Shown one piece after another: positions 49,870-57,416 of a stretch of DNA of 64,000 nucleotides (position 1 is its first letter; the number at the start of each line of letters is the position of its first letter). Origin of the DNA: Bacillota bacterium. Lineage in GTDB: Bacteria; Bacillota; Clostridia; Christensenellales; Pumilibacteraceae. The position numbers and the translations under genes are program-made. The DNA lies in contig WRAP01000001.1 in NCBI GenBank assembly GCA_009780135.1, positions 62,001 through 126,000 on the forward strand, in the 5' to 3' direction. Below the pieces are notes generated by a model, which searched no databases, had not been told where the DNA came from, and saw only the letters and a list, made by a program, of their open reading frames with translations.

Positions 49870-49922
49870 ATAAAAATCACTATAACAGTTCTTATTGCAT
49901 ATAATAGGAACTGTTATAATGT

Positions 49923-49996
49923 GGCGCCATGGCCAAGTGGTAAGGCAGGGGCCTGCAAAGCCCTTACCCCCAGTTCAAATCTGGGTGGCGCCTCCA
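49923..49996 (+). tRNA. tRNA-Cys (anticodon GCA), CCA encoded
   Basis: Acceptor GGCGCCA/TGGCGCC; anticodon loop CTGCAAA; T arm CCCAG-TTCAAAT-CTGGG. Confidence 0.95.
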
Positions 49997-50002
49997 TATT
50001 AT

Positions 50003-50035
50003 AAAAAAACAGCTTTTAACGGGCTGTTTTTTTAT
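50003..50035 (+). terminator. Rho-independent terminator after tRNA-Cys
   Basis: AAAAAACAGC-ttttaacgg-GCTGTTTTTTT. Confidence 0.85.
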
Positions 50036-50105
50036 GCTATAGGAATTATTGTATTAGAATAAGTTAATTACCTGCACAAAAAAGCCGAACCTGTAGTGAG
50101 GGAAG

Positions 50106-50131
50106 TGGCGAAGCCACCTTTTTTATTTTTG
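50106..50131 (+). terminator. Second terminator-like hairpin
   Basis: AGTGGC-gaa-GCCACCTTTTTT. Confidence 0.65.
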
Positions 50132-50194
50132 ACAGTAACTTTACGCATCTTAATAAATAATGTTGTACTGTCATGATTGAGACCTAAGAAAATT

Positions 50195-50455
50195 ATGCTT
50201 TATGCAACAGCAATAAGCATATACGCACTAGCGGTAAGGGATATTGTTTGCAATTCTTTCTGTTGATATTTTTCTGCAATTACAATAATTGGTGCTATAA
50301 CTTTCTGATTGTGTTTATTTACCGTAAAGCTATGCGGTGTTATTGTGCGAAAAAGTAAAATCTAAGGCTGAAATTATAGGCGGGTTTTTATTGATATTGT
50401 TAGTAGCAAATGTCATATTAGGGCATTATGGATTATTATCTTTTTTGAATTCCAC
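50195..50455 (+). pseudogene. Decayed MntP-like manganese efflux pump (internally deleted, frameshifted)
   Basis: Cross-frame translation LYATAISIYALAV / AITIIGAITF*LCLFTVKLCGVIV / CEKVKSKAEIIGGFLLILLVANVILGHYG resembles MntP 'ATSIDALAVG ... IGIITFLLS..GVLIG ... KAEIIGGIILILIGIKILLEH'. Confidence 0.6.
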
Positions 50456-50495
50456 AATTAATACCATATTTATATGTAACTTTACTTACTTATCC

Positions 50496-51008
50496 TTAAA
50501 GAATCACAAATCTAGAATTTACAAAGCCGTATTGCCCGTTGAAATGCACTAGACACCATCCATTGTTTTCGCCGAATGCCCAAACGAATGTATGGTGGGG
50601 TATAGTGCCAACTGCTTGAGACATCCTAGTTGGCCATCTACGCATAGTAACATTTCCTTGGTGGGTAGCTACAACAAGACCAATTCTGCCAGTCAAGTGT
50701 AGTGGGAAGCCTCTTGGCATAAATGGCGCATGTGGCGGTCTTGGCATAATAGGCATATTAGGTCTTAAACCTTGCGGCCATCTTGGGTTATGCGGGTGTG
50801 GCCTTGATGGTGGCGGAGGTTGCGGTCTAGAAGGATGCACTGGTGGTCGTGGATTTGGTGCCGGTTGAGGTGGTCTAGGTGGTTGAGGTTGTGGTGTAGA
50901 CTGAGGTGGTCTTGTAGGCTGTGGGCGTTGTGGTTGTGATTGCGATGGTCTTTGTGGTGCTCTTGGTGTTGGTAGCGGTTGATTGCCTTGATTAGAATTT
51001 CTTGACAT
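50496..51008 (-). CDS. Pro/Arg/Gln-rich protein with C-terminal SH3-like domain
   Basis: PxRP-type low complexity about 90 aa; 'GLVVATHQGNVTMRRWPTRMSQAVGTIPHHTFVWAFGENNGWCLVHFNGQYGFVNSRFVIL' SH3b-like; SD on minus strand. Confidence 0.75.
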   Translation of the reverse strand: MSRNSNQGNQPLPTPRAPQRPSQSQPQRPQPTRPPQSTPQPQPPRPPQPAPNPRPPVHPSRPQPPPPSRPHPHNPRWPQGLRPNMPIMPRPPHAPFMPRGFPLHLTGRIGLVVATHQGNVTMRRWPTRMSQAVGTIPHHTFVWAFGENNGWCLVHFNGQYGFVNSRFVIL

Positions 51009-51141
51009 ATATGTATTTCTCCTTAACTTTTGTATTAGTCTTTATCATTTTATGAAAGGAAAAATAATATTGTGAAAGAGCATTTTGTTTGTTGAAAGCA
51101 AGTTTATGTAGTATAATAATTTTTGTGGAGTTAATATAAAC

Positions 51142-51315
51142 ACAATGGTTACGAGGACAATGCCGATGCTCACTTAAAATGCCAAATTATGGGCAGGTAA
51201 GTTGTTTGCACTATAATCGGTAAGCTAGACTTTGACACTTTTGAGCGAATATTCTATGGCGAATACGACAATAAGCGAGCAAAACGAGTGCTTGTGAAAA
51301 TTATTGGGGAGTAAC
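51142..51315 (+). pseudogene. Decayed YjbQ/UPF0047 family gene (C-terminal remnant)
   Basis: Cross-frame translation NGYEDNADAHLKCQIMG / [33 protein letters not shown]; resembles YjbQ 'NADAHLKS..MG...IPIIDGKLDLGTWQRIFF.EFDGPR.R.V.VKIIGE'. Confidence 0.65.
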
Positions 51316-51423
51316 GGGAGTTAACTAGAAAAGACTTCGGCATTCTAAACGAAAATGGATTTTTTCTGCTATTAAGCACACCGAAGGTATAATAATATGC
51401 GAAGAAAATTCTAACAGTAAAAA

Positions 51424-52968
51424 ATGAGTATATTGCAAATTAAAAATCTATCACACTTATTTGATCAAAAGCCACTTTTCGAAAACGCATCTTTGGCCGT
51501 AAATAACGGTGAGCATATTGGGGTAGTGGGCTTAAACGGTGCGGGCAAGTCTACCTTTGTTAATATTTTGGCTGGAAAATTGAGTCAAGACAGCGGAGAA
51601 GTAAAATGGAATAGCTCTATTAGAAAAGGGTATTTAGACCAGCATGCTCAAATTGAAAGAGAGCAGACGATTTTAAGCTACTTGCAAACTTCTTTTGAGC
51701 ATTTGTATCAAAAAAATGCCAAAATGGAAGAAATGTATATTGCTATGGAATCAGCAAACGGAGAAGAATTAGAAAGATTAATTCAAAAATCTAGCAACAT
51801 TTTAGATTATTTAACTAACGAGGGTTTTTACGATTTAGAATCTACTATCAAAAAAGTTGCAAACGGTTTAGGGATAGGTGCATTGGGTTATGAAAAATCA
51901 GTTTCTACTCTAAGCGGCGGACAACGAGCTAAACTAATGCTAGCTAAATTACTTTTAGAAAAACCCGAGATGATGTTATTAGACGAGCCCACCAATTTTT
52001 TAGACATAGAGCATATAGAGTGGCTTGTGAATTTTTTGGTTGAGTACGAAGGCACATTTTTAGTAATTTCTCATGATGTTGATTTTTTGGACAAGGTATG
52101 CAAAGCAATTATAAGCATAGAAAATGGGCAAATCAAAAAGTATTTTGGCAATTATTCAGAGTATCTTGGGCAAGCGGAGCAAAATGCAAAGCAATACGAG
52201 GATAGCTATTTTAAGCAACAAGAAGAGATAGGAAAATTAAAGGATTACATCGCAAGAAATTCGGCAAGGGCATCAACGGCTAAAATGGCGAATTCTCGAA
52301 AAAAAGTGTTAGAAAAAATAGATGTAATAAGAAAGCCTAGCGTTATTTATGATGCTAAGTTTAGCTTTCCTTATTTGCCCCTGCATACAAAAGAGCTATT
52401 AAAAATTACAAATTTAGAGATTGGATATGATGGAGTATCATTACTACCGCCTATCAATTTGCTATTAAAATCCGATTCAAAAATTTGGATTAGGGGAACA
52501 AATGGAATAGGAAAGACTACTTTAATTAAGACTTTAATCGGCAATTTGGCTTCCGTTAATGGAGAAGCAACATGGCATATAGCGGCGGTGCTGGCGTATT
52601 TAGAGCAAGATATTGATTTTGGCAGTATGGTTGATTTGCACGCTGCGGCGTACATATCGGACAGGTTTCCTAGGCTTAACTCTAAAGAGATTAGACAGCT
52701 TTTAGCCACCGTCGGTATAAAAAATGATTTAGCAACAAAGTCTGTATCGGATTTATCGGGTGGCGAGCAAGTAAAGGTGCGTCTTTGTACGCTTATGCAA
52801 AAAAAGTCAAATGTTTTATTACTAGACGAGCCCACCAATCATTTGGATGTTAGGGCAAAAGAGGCATTAAAAAACGCTTTGCTAGAATATCCGGGTGCTA
52901 TTATATTAGTAAGCCACGAAAGAGAGTTTGCAGAGAGTATCTGTAACGAGGTTTTTGATGCAAAATAG
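51424..52968 (+). CDS. ABC-F family ATP-binding protein
   Basis: Two ABC modules: Walker A GLNGAGKST and GTNGIGKTT; LSGGQ and LSGGE; 'LLLDEPTNFLDIEH', 'LLLDEPTNHLDV'. Confidence 0.94.
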   Translation: MSILQIKNLSHLFDQKPLFENASLAVNNGEHIGVVGLNGAGKSTFVNILAGKLSQDSGEVKWNSSIRKGYLDQHAQIEREQTILSYLQTSFEHLYQKNAKMEEMYIAMESANGEELERLIQKSSNILDYLTNEGFYDLESTIKKVANGLGIGALGYEKSVSTLSGGQRAKLMLAKLLLEKPEMMLLDEPTNFLDIEHIEWLVNFLVEYEGTFLVISHDVDFLDKVCKAIISIENGQIKKYFGNYSEYLGQAEQNAKQYEDSYFKQQEEIGKLKDYIARNSARASTAKMANSRKKVLEKIDVIRKPSVIYDAKFSFPYLPLHTKELLKITNLEIGYDGVSLLPPINLLLKSDSKIWIRGTNGIGKTTLIKTLIGNLASVNGEATWHIAAVLAYLEQDIDFGSMVDLHAAAYISDRFPRLNSKEIRQLLATVGIKNDLATKSVSDLSGGEQVKVRLCTLMQKKSNVLLLDEPTNHLDVRAKEALKNALLEYPGAIILVSHEREFAESICNEVFDAK

Positions 52969-53821
52969 TAATAGTAGTAACAGTAATAATATCGATAGAT
53001 GTCGTGAATGTGCAAGGTATCTAAGAAAAGCTAAGGACGGCTGTGAAAACATAGATGACCTTACAGAAATGGTTTGGCGTAGGCAAAATATAGAGGGGAA
53101 GTTTGAGCTTCCGTATTTAGAGATGTTTATAACCACAAAATGCAATCTTAATTGCGAGGGGTGCTCTAATTTAATTCCGGATTGCAAAGAACAAGAACAT
53201 ATCGATAAACAAGTTGTTTTTTATACCATAGATAATTTGCTCAAAAAAATCGACAGATTATACCGCTTAAAATTGCATGGAGGCGAGGTTTTATTGCATC
53301 CGGAACTAACAGAAATAATTGATTTTGTAGGCAAAAAAAGAAAGATTATATCTCTTAGACTCACAACAAACGGCACAATTATTCCAAACGAAGAAGTGCT
53401 AGCGATAATCAAAAAGCGAAATCTAGTAATTCAGATAAGCGACTATAAAATATCCAACAGCAAAATACAACAGCTTATAGAGCTTCTTGAGGCGAGAGGA
53501 ATTAGATATACTTTACCTTATGATGAAGCATGGAGAGATATGGGTGGGTTTGATAGGCGCAATAGCTGCCGTCGGCAAGATTGTACTATTGGGAGATGCA
53601 ACTCAATGCTTGACGGCAAAATCTTTATATGCTCTAGAGCAGCAATGATGGACAAGCTAGATATTGTTAAAAGTGAAAGAATAAGCGTGTATGAGAATAC
53701 GGATTTCAGACAACGGCTAGTCAGCCTACTAAATACTAAAGATTATGAGTCATGTTGGCATTGCGATGGCAATACCAAATATGCTAAACAAATTCCAATC
53801 GCAAAGCAAATGGAGTTTTAA
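52961..53821 (+). CDS. Radical SAM protein with C-terminal Cys cluster (start overlaps ABC-F stop)
   Basis: 'ITTKCNLNCEGCSN' CxxxCxxC; 'LKLHGGEVLLHPEL'; 'LTTNGTI'; C-terminal cysteines incl. YESCWHCDG. Confidence 0.85.
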   Translation, partial: QNSNSSNSNNIDRCRECARYLRKAKDGCENIDDLTEMVWRRQNIEGKFELPYLEMFITTKCNLNCEGCSNLIPDCKEQEHIDKQVVFYTIDNLLKKIDRLYRLKLHGGEVLLHPELTEIIDFVGKKRKIISLRLTTNGTIIPNEEVLAIIKKRNLVIQISDYKISNSKIQQLIELLEARGIRYTLPYDEAWRDMGGFDRRNSCRRQDCTIGRCNSMLDGKIFICSRAAMMDKLDIVKSERISVYENTDFRQRLVSLLNTKDYESCWHCDGNTKYAKQIPIAKQMEF

Positions 53822-53984
53822 TAATGATAGTTTGCTTTTTTATGCAGTTTCATCTAGATTACTCTAAAAAAATGCTAATAAATCATAGCATTTATAGTAT
53901 TTCAAGTTACTCCCCATAAGTTTTTCAATTGAAATGGCAAAACCTTGATAGATTTCCCAATTTATTTATCTTATAAATATAAAA

Positions 53985-54022
53985 CCCCATCTCACTTTAA
54001 TATTGAGGTGGAATTTTTTGGC
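53985..54022 (+). terminator. Terminator-like hairpin
   Basis: CCCATCTCACTTTAATATTGAGGTGGAATTTTTTGG. Confidence 0.5.
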
Positions 54023-54062
54023 AAAAATGATGAACTTCCAATAGGCTTATTAGTATACTTAT

Positions 54063-54644
54063 CTAACCTACTGTGTTAAAAGAAGTAGTAGCAACAGTAG
54101 GATTAGTAATAAACATTTGCGTCCAAAACAGATTGCCTCTATTATCTCTTGCTATTCCTACGCCCATTTGATTAAAGTTGGGATTTAGAATATTGGCTCT
54201 ATGACCCGGCGAGTTCATCCAAGCATTCATAACAGCGGCAGGTGTTCTTTGCCCGTGCGCAATATTCTCGGCGGCAGCGGTAAAGTTTATGCCAAACGAG
54301 CGAAGCATTTGAAAAGGTGTGCCGTATATGGGTGAGTTGTGTGCAAAATAATTATTATCTATAAAATCTTGCGACTTGAAGCGAGCAACTCGACTAACCT
54401 CCCAGTTTTCGGTTAGCGGCGGTCTTATTCCCGCTCTTGCTCTTTCGGCGTTTACAAGCCGTACAACCTCTTGCTCGAATGCTCTAAATTCGGCGGTTTT
54501 CGGAATAAAAATTCTTTGACCCGGAAAAATTAGTGAGGGATTTGTTATTTGCGGATTTGCCACTATTAGTTCGTCTAATCCTACTTGGTGCTTAGCGGCG
54601 ATTCGCCATAGACTATCGCCGGGAATTACTATGTATGTGTCCAT
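54063..54644 (-). CDS. LysM plus CAP (SCP/YkwD-like) domain protein
   Basis: 'YIVIPGDSLWRIAAKHQVGLDELIVANPQITNPSLIFPGQRIFIP'; CAP motifs 'NAERARAGI', 'AENIAHGQ', 'NSPGHRANILNPNFNQMGVGI'. Confidence 0.93.
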   Translation of the reverse strand: MDTYIVIPGDSLWRIAAKHQVGLDELIVANPQITNPSLIFPGQRIFIPKTAEFRAFEQEVVRLVNAERARAGIRPPLTENWEVSRVARFKSQDFIDNNYFAHNSPIYGTPFQMLRSFGINFTAAAENIAHGQRTPAAVMNAWMNSPGHRANILNPNFNQMGVGIARDNRGNLFWTQMFITNPTVATTSFNTVG

Positions 54645-54710
54645 TTTTTCAATATATGATGTGTATTGAAAATAGGGAACAAGTTAAGTCTAATGGCATA
54701 TAATTTTATT

Positions 54711-55142
54711 ATGAGAAGAAACGACATTAACCATTATCGTACAGATTATGGCCCTATGCCATTTGTGATAGACATTAACAAAGCAACGCTAGCTAACGAT
54801 ACATATAGAACTGCTCTTTGGACGGGTAGCAAATTACAATTAACTTTAATGAGTATAAACCCCGGCGAAAGTATCGGACTAGAAGTTCATCCCGATACCG
54901 ACCAGTTTTTACGAATTGAAGAAGGTATGGGTATTACTGTAATGGGCGATGCTAAAGACAATTTGTATTATCAGCAAAATGTTTATAACGATAGCGCCGT
55001 GTTTGTACCCGCCGGCACTTGGCACAATATTATAAACACAGGAAAAACTCCGATGAAAATTTATTCTATTTATGCACCGCCACATCATCCATGGGGAACA
55101 GTTCACCCAACTAAAGCTATAGCCGAAGCGATGGGGGATTAG
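54711..55142 (+). CDS. Cupin domain protein
   Basis: 'INPGESIGLEVHPDTDQFLRIEEGMGI', 'VFVPAGTWHNIINTGKTPMKIYSIYAPPHHPWGTVH'. Confidence 0.87.
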   Translation: MRRNDINHYRTDYGPMPFVIDINKATLANDTYRTALWTGSKLQLTLMSINPGESIGLEVHPDTDQFLRIEEGMGITVMGDAKDNLYYQQNVYNDSAVFVPAGTWHNIINTGKTPMKIYSIYAPPHHPWGTVHPTKAIAEAMGD

Positions 55143-55254
55143 ATATCTTTAGTATGTTTTTGATTATTTTTAGTTTGATCTAAGTCTTGTTTTTTGATAA
55201 AATACTCTTGTAACTTTTGTTGCGAGAAGTATCAAAAATAAAAGGATGTAATTT

Positions 55255-57111
55255 ATGAAAAAATTTAAAACTGAAAGTAAAAGAATGTTGGAGCTTATGA
55301 TAAACTCTATCTATTCTAATAAAGAGATTTTTCTTAGAGAGTTAATTAGCAATTCAAGCGATGCTTTAGATAAATTGCGGTTTATATCGCTTACAAAATC
55401 TGGATTGCCTAAAGAATTTGCTATTGAAATTTTTATAGATAAAACAGCTCGTACCTTAACAATAAGCGATAATGGCATTGGTATGGACAAGAATGAATTA
55501 GAAAATAACTTAGGGACTATTGCTCAAAGTGGAACTCATGCACTTAAAAATCAAGAGACGGTAGAAACTACTGCAAAAGTTAAAGACAAGCCAAAATCAA
55601 CTAATAGCCCTACTCCTAGCGAACTTATAGGACAGTTTGGTGTAGGTTTTTATTCGACTTTTATGGTAGCAAATAAGGTAGAGGTAGTTAGTCGTCGTTA
55701 CGATGCTGATAAAGCATATAAATGGCTAAGCGAAGGTATAGAAGGCTATACAATAGAAGAAACTGATAAAAATTCTTTTGGCACAACAATTATGCTCACT
55801 CTTAAAGAAAAGGACGAAGATTTTGATTATAATGATTTGTTGGAAGAGCATTATATTACTTCTCTAATTCGCAAGCACTCTGACTATATTAGATATCCCA
55901 TAAAGTTAGGCGATAAAACGCTTAATAGTATGGTTCCTATTTGGAAAAAACCTAAAGTAAAAGTAAATGAAAACGATTACGAGGAGTTTTATAAAAACAA
56001 CTATCACGATATTAACTCTCCCCTTAAAACAATTTCCGCTAATATTGAAGGCTTAGTTAATTATAACTTATTAGCCTTTGTTCCACAAAAAGCACCCTAT
56101 GATCTTTACGCTAAAGAATTTGAGAAAGGTTTAACCCTGTATTCTAATTCGGTGCTTATAATGCAAAAGTGTAGCGAATTATTGCCCGATTATTTTGCTT
56201 TTATTAAAGGATTAGTAGACAGTAGCGATTTATCGCTTAATATTTCTCGTGAGATGTTGCAGCAAGATAGACAGCTTAAAGCGATAGCCACATCATTAGA
56301 GAAGAGATTGCTAACAGAATTTAAGAAAATGCTAGAGAAAGAACGAGAAACCTATGAGAAGTTTTTTGATGAGTTTGGTGTTAGTTTTAAGTATGGTGCT
56401 TATGATGTTTTTGGCATAAATAAAGAAAAGCTGCAAGATTTAATTTTGTTTAAGTCTAGTGAGGATGATAAGTATACAACATTTAGCGAATATCTATCTC
56501 GAATGAAAGAAGGGCAAGACTTTATTTATTATGTTGTAAGTACAAGCATTGATGCTGCTAAACGCATTCCGCAAACAATAAGTGCATTAAATAAAGAATT
56601 TGAAGTGTTATATCTAACAAATCCTGTGGATGAGTTTTTAATAAAGTCTATGATGGAATACGGCGGCAAAAACTTTGCTTCTGTTATGGCTAAAGATGTA
56701 TTACCCGGTTCTGATGAAGAAAAAGACCAAATTGAGGTAGCTACTAAAAAACACGAAAATTTACTAATTGACATTAAAGAGCTGTTCAAAGACAAAGTTA
56801 AGGATGTTGTGTTTGGTTCTTCTTTAGGCAATTTTGCTTCTATCTTGCGTACAGACTCTTCTATTAGTATAGAAATGGAAAAAATATTGGCTTCCATGCC
56901 TGGAGCATTGCCTGTTAATGTACCTAAAATCTTAGAACTTAATCCCACTCATTCACTTATCGAAAAACTAAAAGCATATCACAAAAGCGACAAAGAATTA
57001 TTTGAATTATTATCACAGCTTCTTTTACAACAAGCTTTAATTCTTAGCGGTATCGCACTTGAAGATAATATAGTTTTTGTAGAAATTATAAATAAATTGC
57101 TGGTAAAATAA
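55255..57111 (+). CDS. htpG: Molecular chaperone HtpG (Hsp90)
   Basis: 'LMINSIYSNKEIFLRELISNSSDALDKLRF', 'ISDNGIGM', 'IGQFGVGFYSTFMVA'. Confidence 0.97.
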   Translation: MKKFKTESKRMLELMINSIYSNKEIFLRELISNSSDALDKLRFISLTKSGLPKEFAIEIFIDKTARTLTISDNGIGMDKNELENNLGTIAQSGTHALKNQETVETTAKVKDKPKSTNSPTPSELIGQFGVGFYSTFMVANKVEVVSRRYDADKAYKWLSEGIEGYTIEETDKNSFGTTIMLTLKEKDEDFDYNDLLEEHYITSLIRKHSDYIRYPIKLGDKTLNSMVPIWKKPKVKVNENDYEEFYKNNYHDINSPLKTISANIEGLVNYNLLAFVPQKAPYDLYAKEFEKGLTLYSNSVLIMQKCSELLPDYFAFIKGLVDSSDLSLNISREMLQQDRQLKAIATSLEKRLLTEFKKMLEKERETYEKFFDEFGVSFKYGAYDVFGINKEKLQDLILFKSSEDDKYTTFSEYLSRMKEGQDFIYYVVSTSIDAAKRIPQTISALNKEFEVLYLTNPVDEFLIKSMMEYGGKNFASVMAKDVLPGSDEEKDQIEVATKKHENLLIDIKELFKDKVKDVVFGSSLGNFASILRTDSSISIEMEKILASMPGALPVNVPKILELNPTHSLIEKLKAYHKSDKELFELLSQLLLQQALILSGIALEDNIVFVEIINKLLVK

Positions 57112-57374
57112 TTCATATAATAAATGAAAGAGTGTGGGTAAGCATGAAAAGCTTTATAATTATAGAAAAATTCTTTTGTAGTATTAAATTAATAAAACTA
57201 TAAATTGATATATGTTTAGACAATATGATGTTATCCTATTTTATTAAAGATGTAAATAGGAAGCTATTATTTTTTAAAAACTTATTGACATTTGTTTTAA
57301 TATGCTTTATAATAAAATCAACGCTGTGGTTAAGTCTATTCTTTGCTGCAGTTTTTTTATAATAAAGGAGAAGT

Positions 57375-57404
57375 ATGGTCGATCTTTTGCATAAGAACGA
57401 TTAA
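57375..57404 (+). other. Possible 9-codon upstream ORF (MVDLLHKND*)
   Basis: AAAGGAG SD followed by ATG GTC GAT CTT TTG CAT AAG AAC GAT TAA just before the lipoprotein start. Confidence 0.4.
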
Positions 57405-57416
57405 AAACAAAGAATA

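Noticed and set aside
50170-50345. Minus-strand reading RTITPHSFTVNKHNQKVIAPIIVIAEKYQQKELQ...
   Set aside because: Antisense of the MntP-like remnant, which is the better supported explanation
50337-50552. 71-aa + ORF as a real small membrane gene
   Set aside because: N-terminal part matches the MntP C-terminus; the rest runs into the 3' end of the opposite gene, so treated as pseudogene debris
51316-51423. Residual coding signal (KDFGILNENGFFLLLSTPKV) between the YjbQ remnant and ABC-F
   Set aside because: Too short and ambiguous to assign to any family
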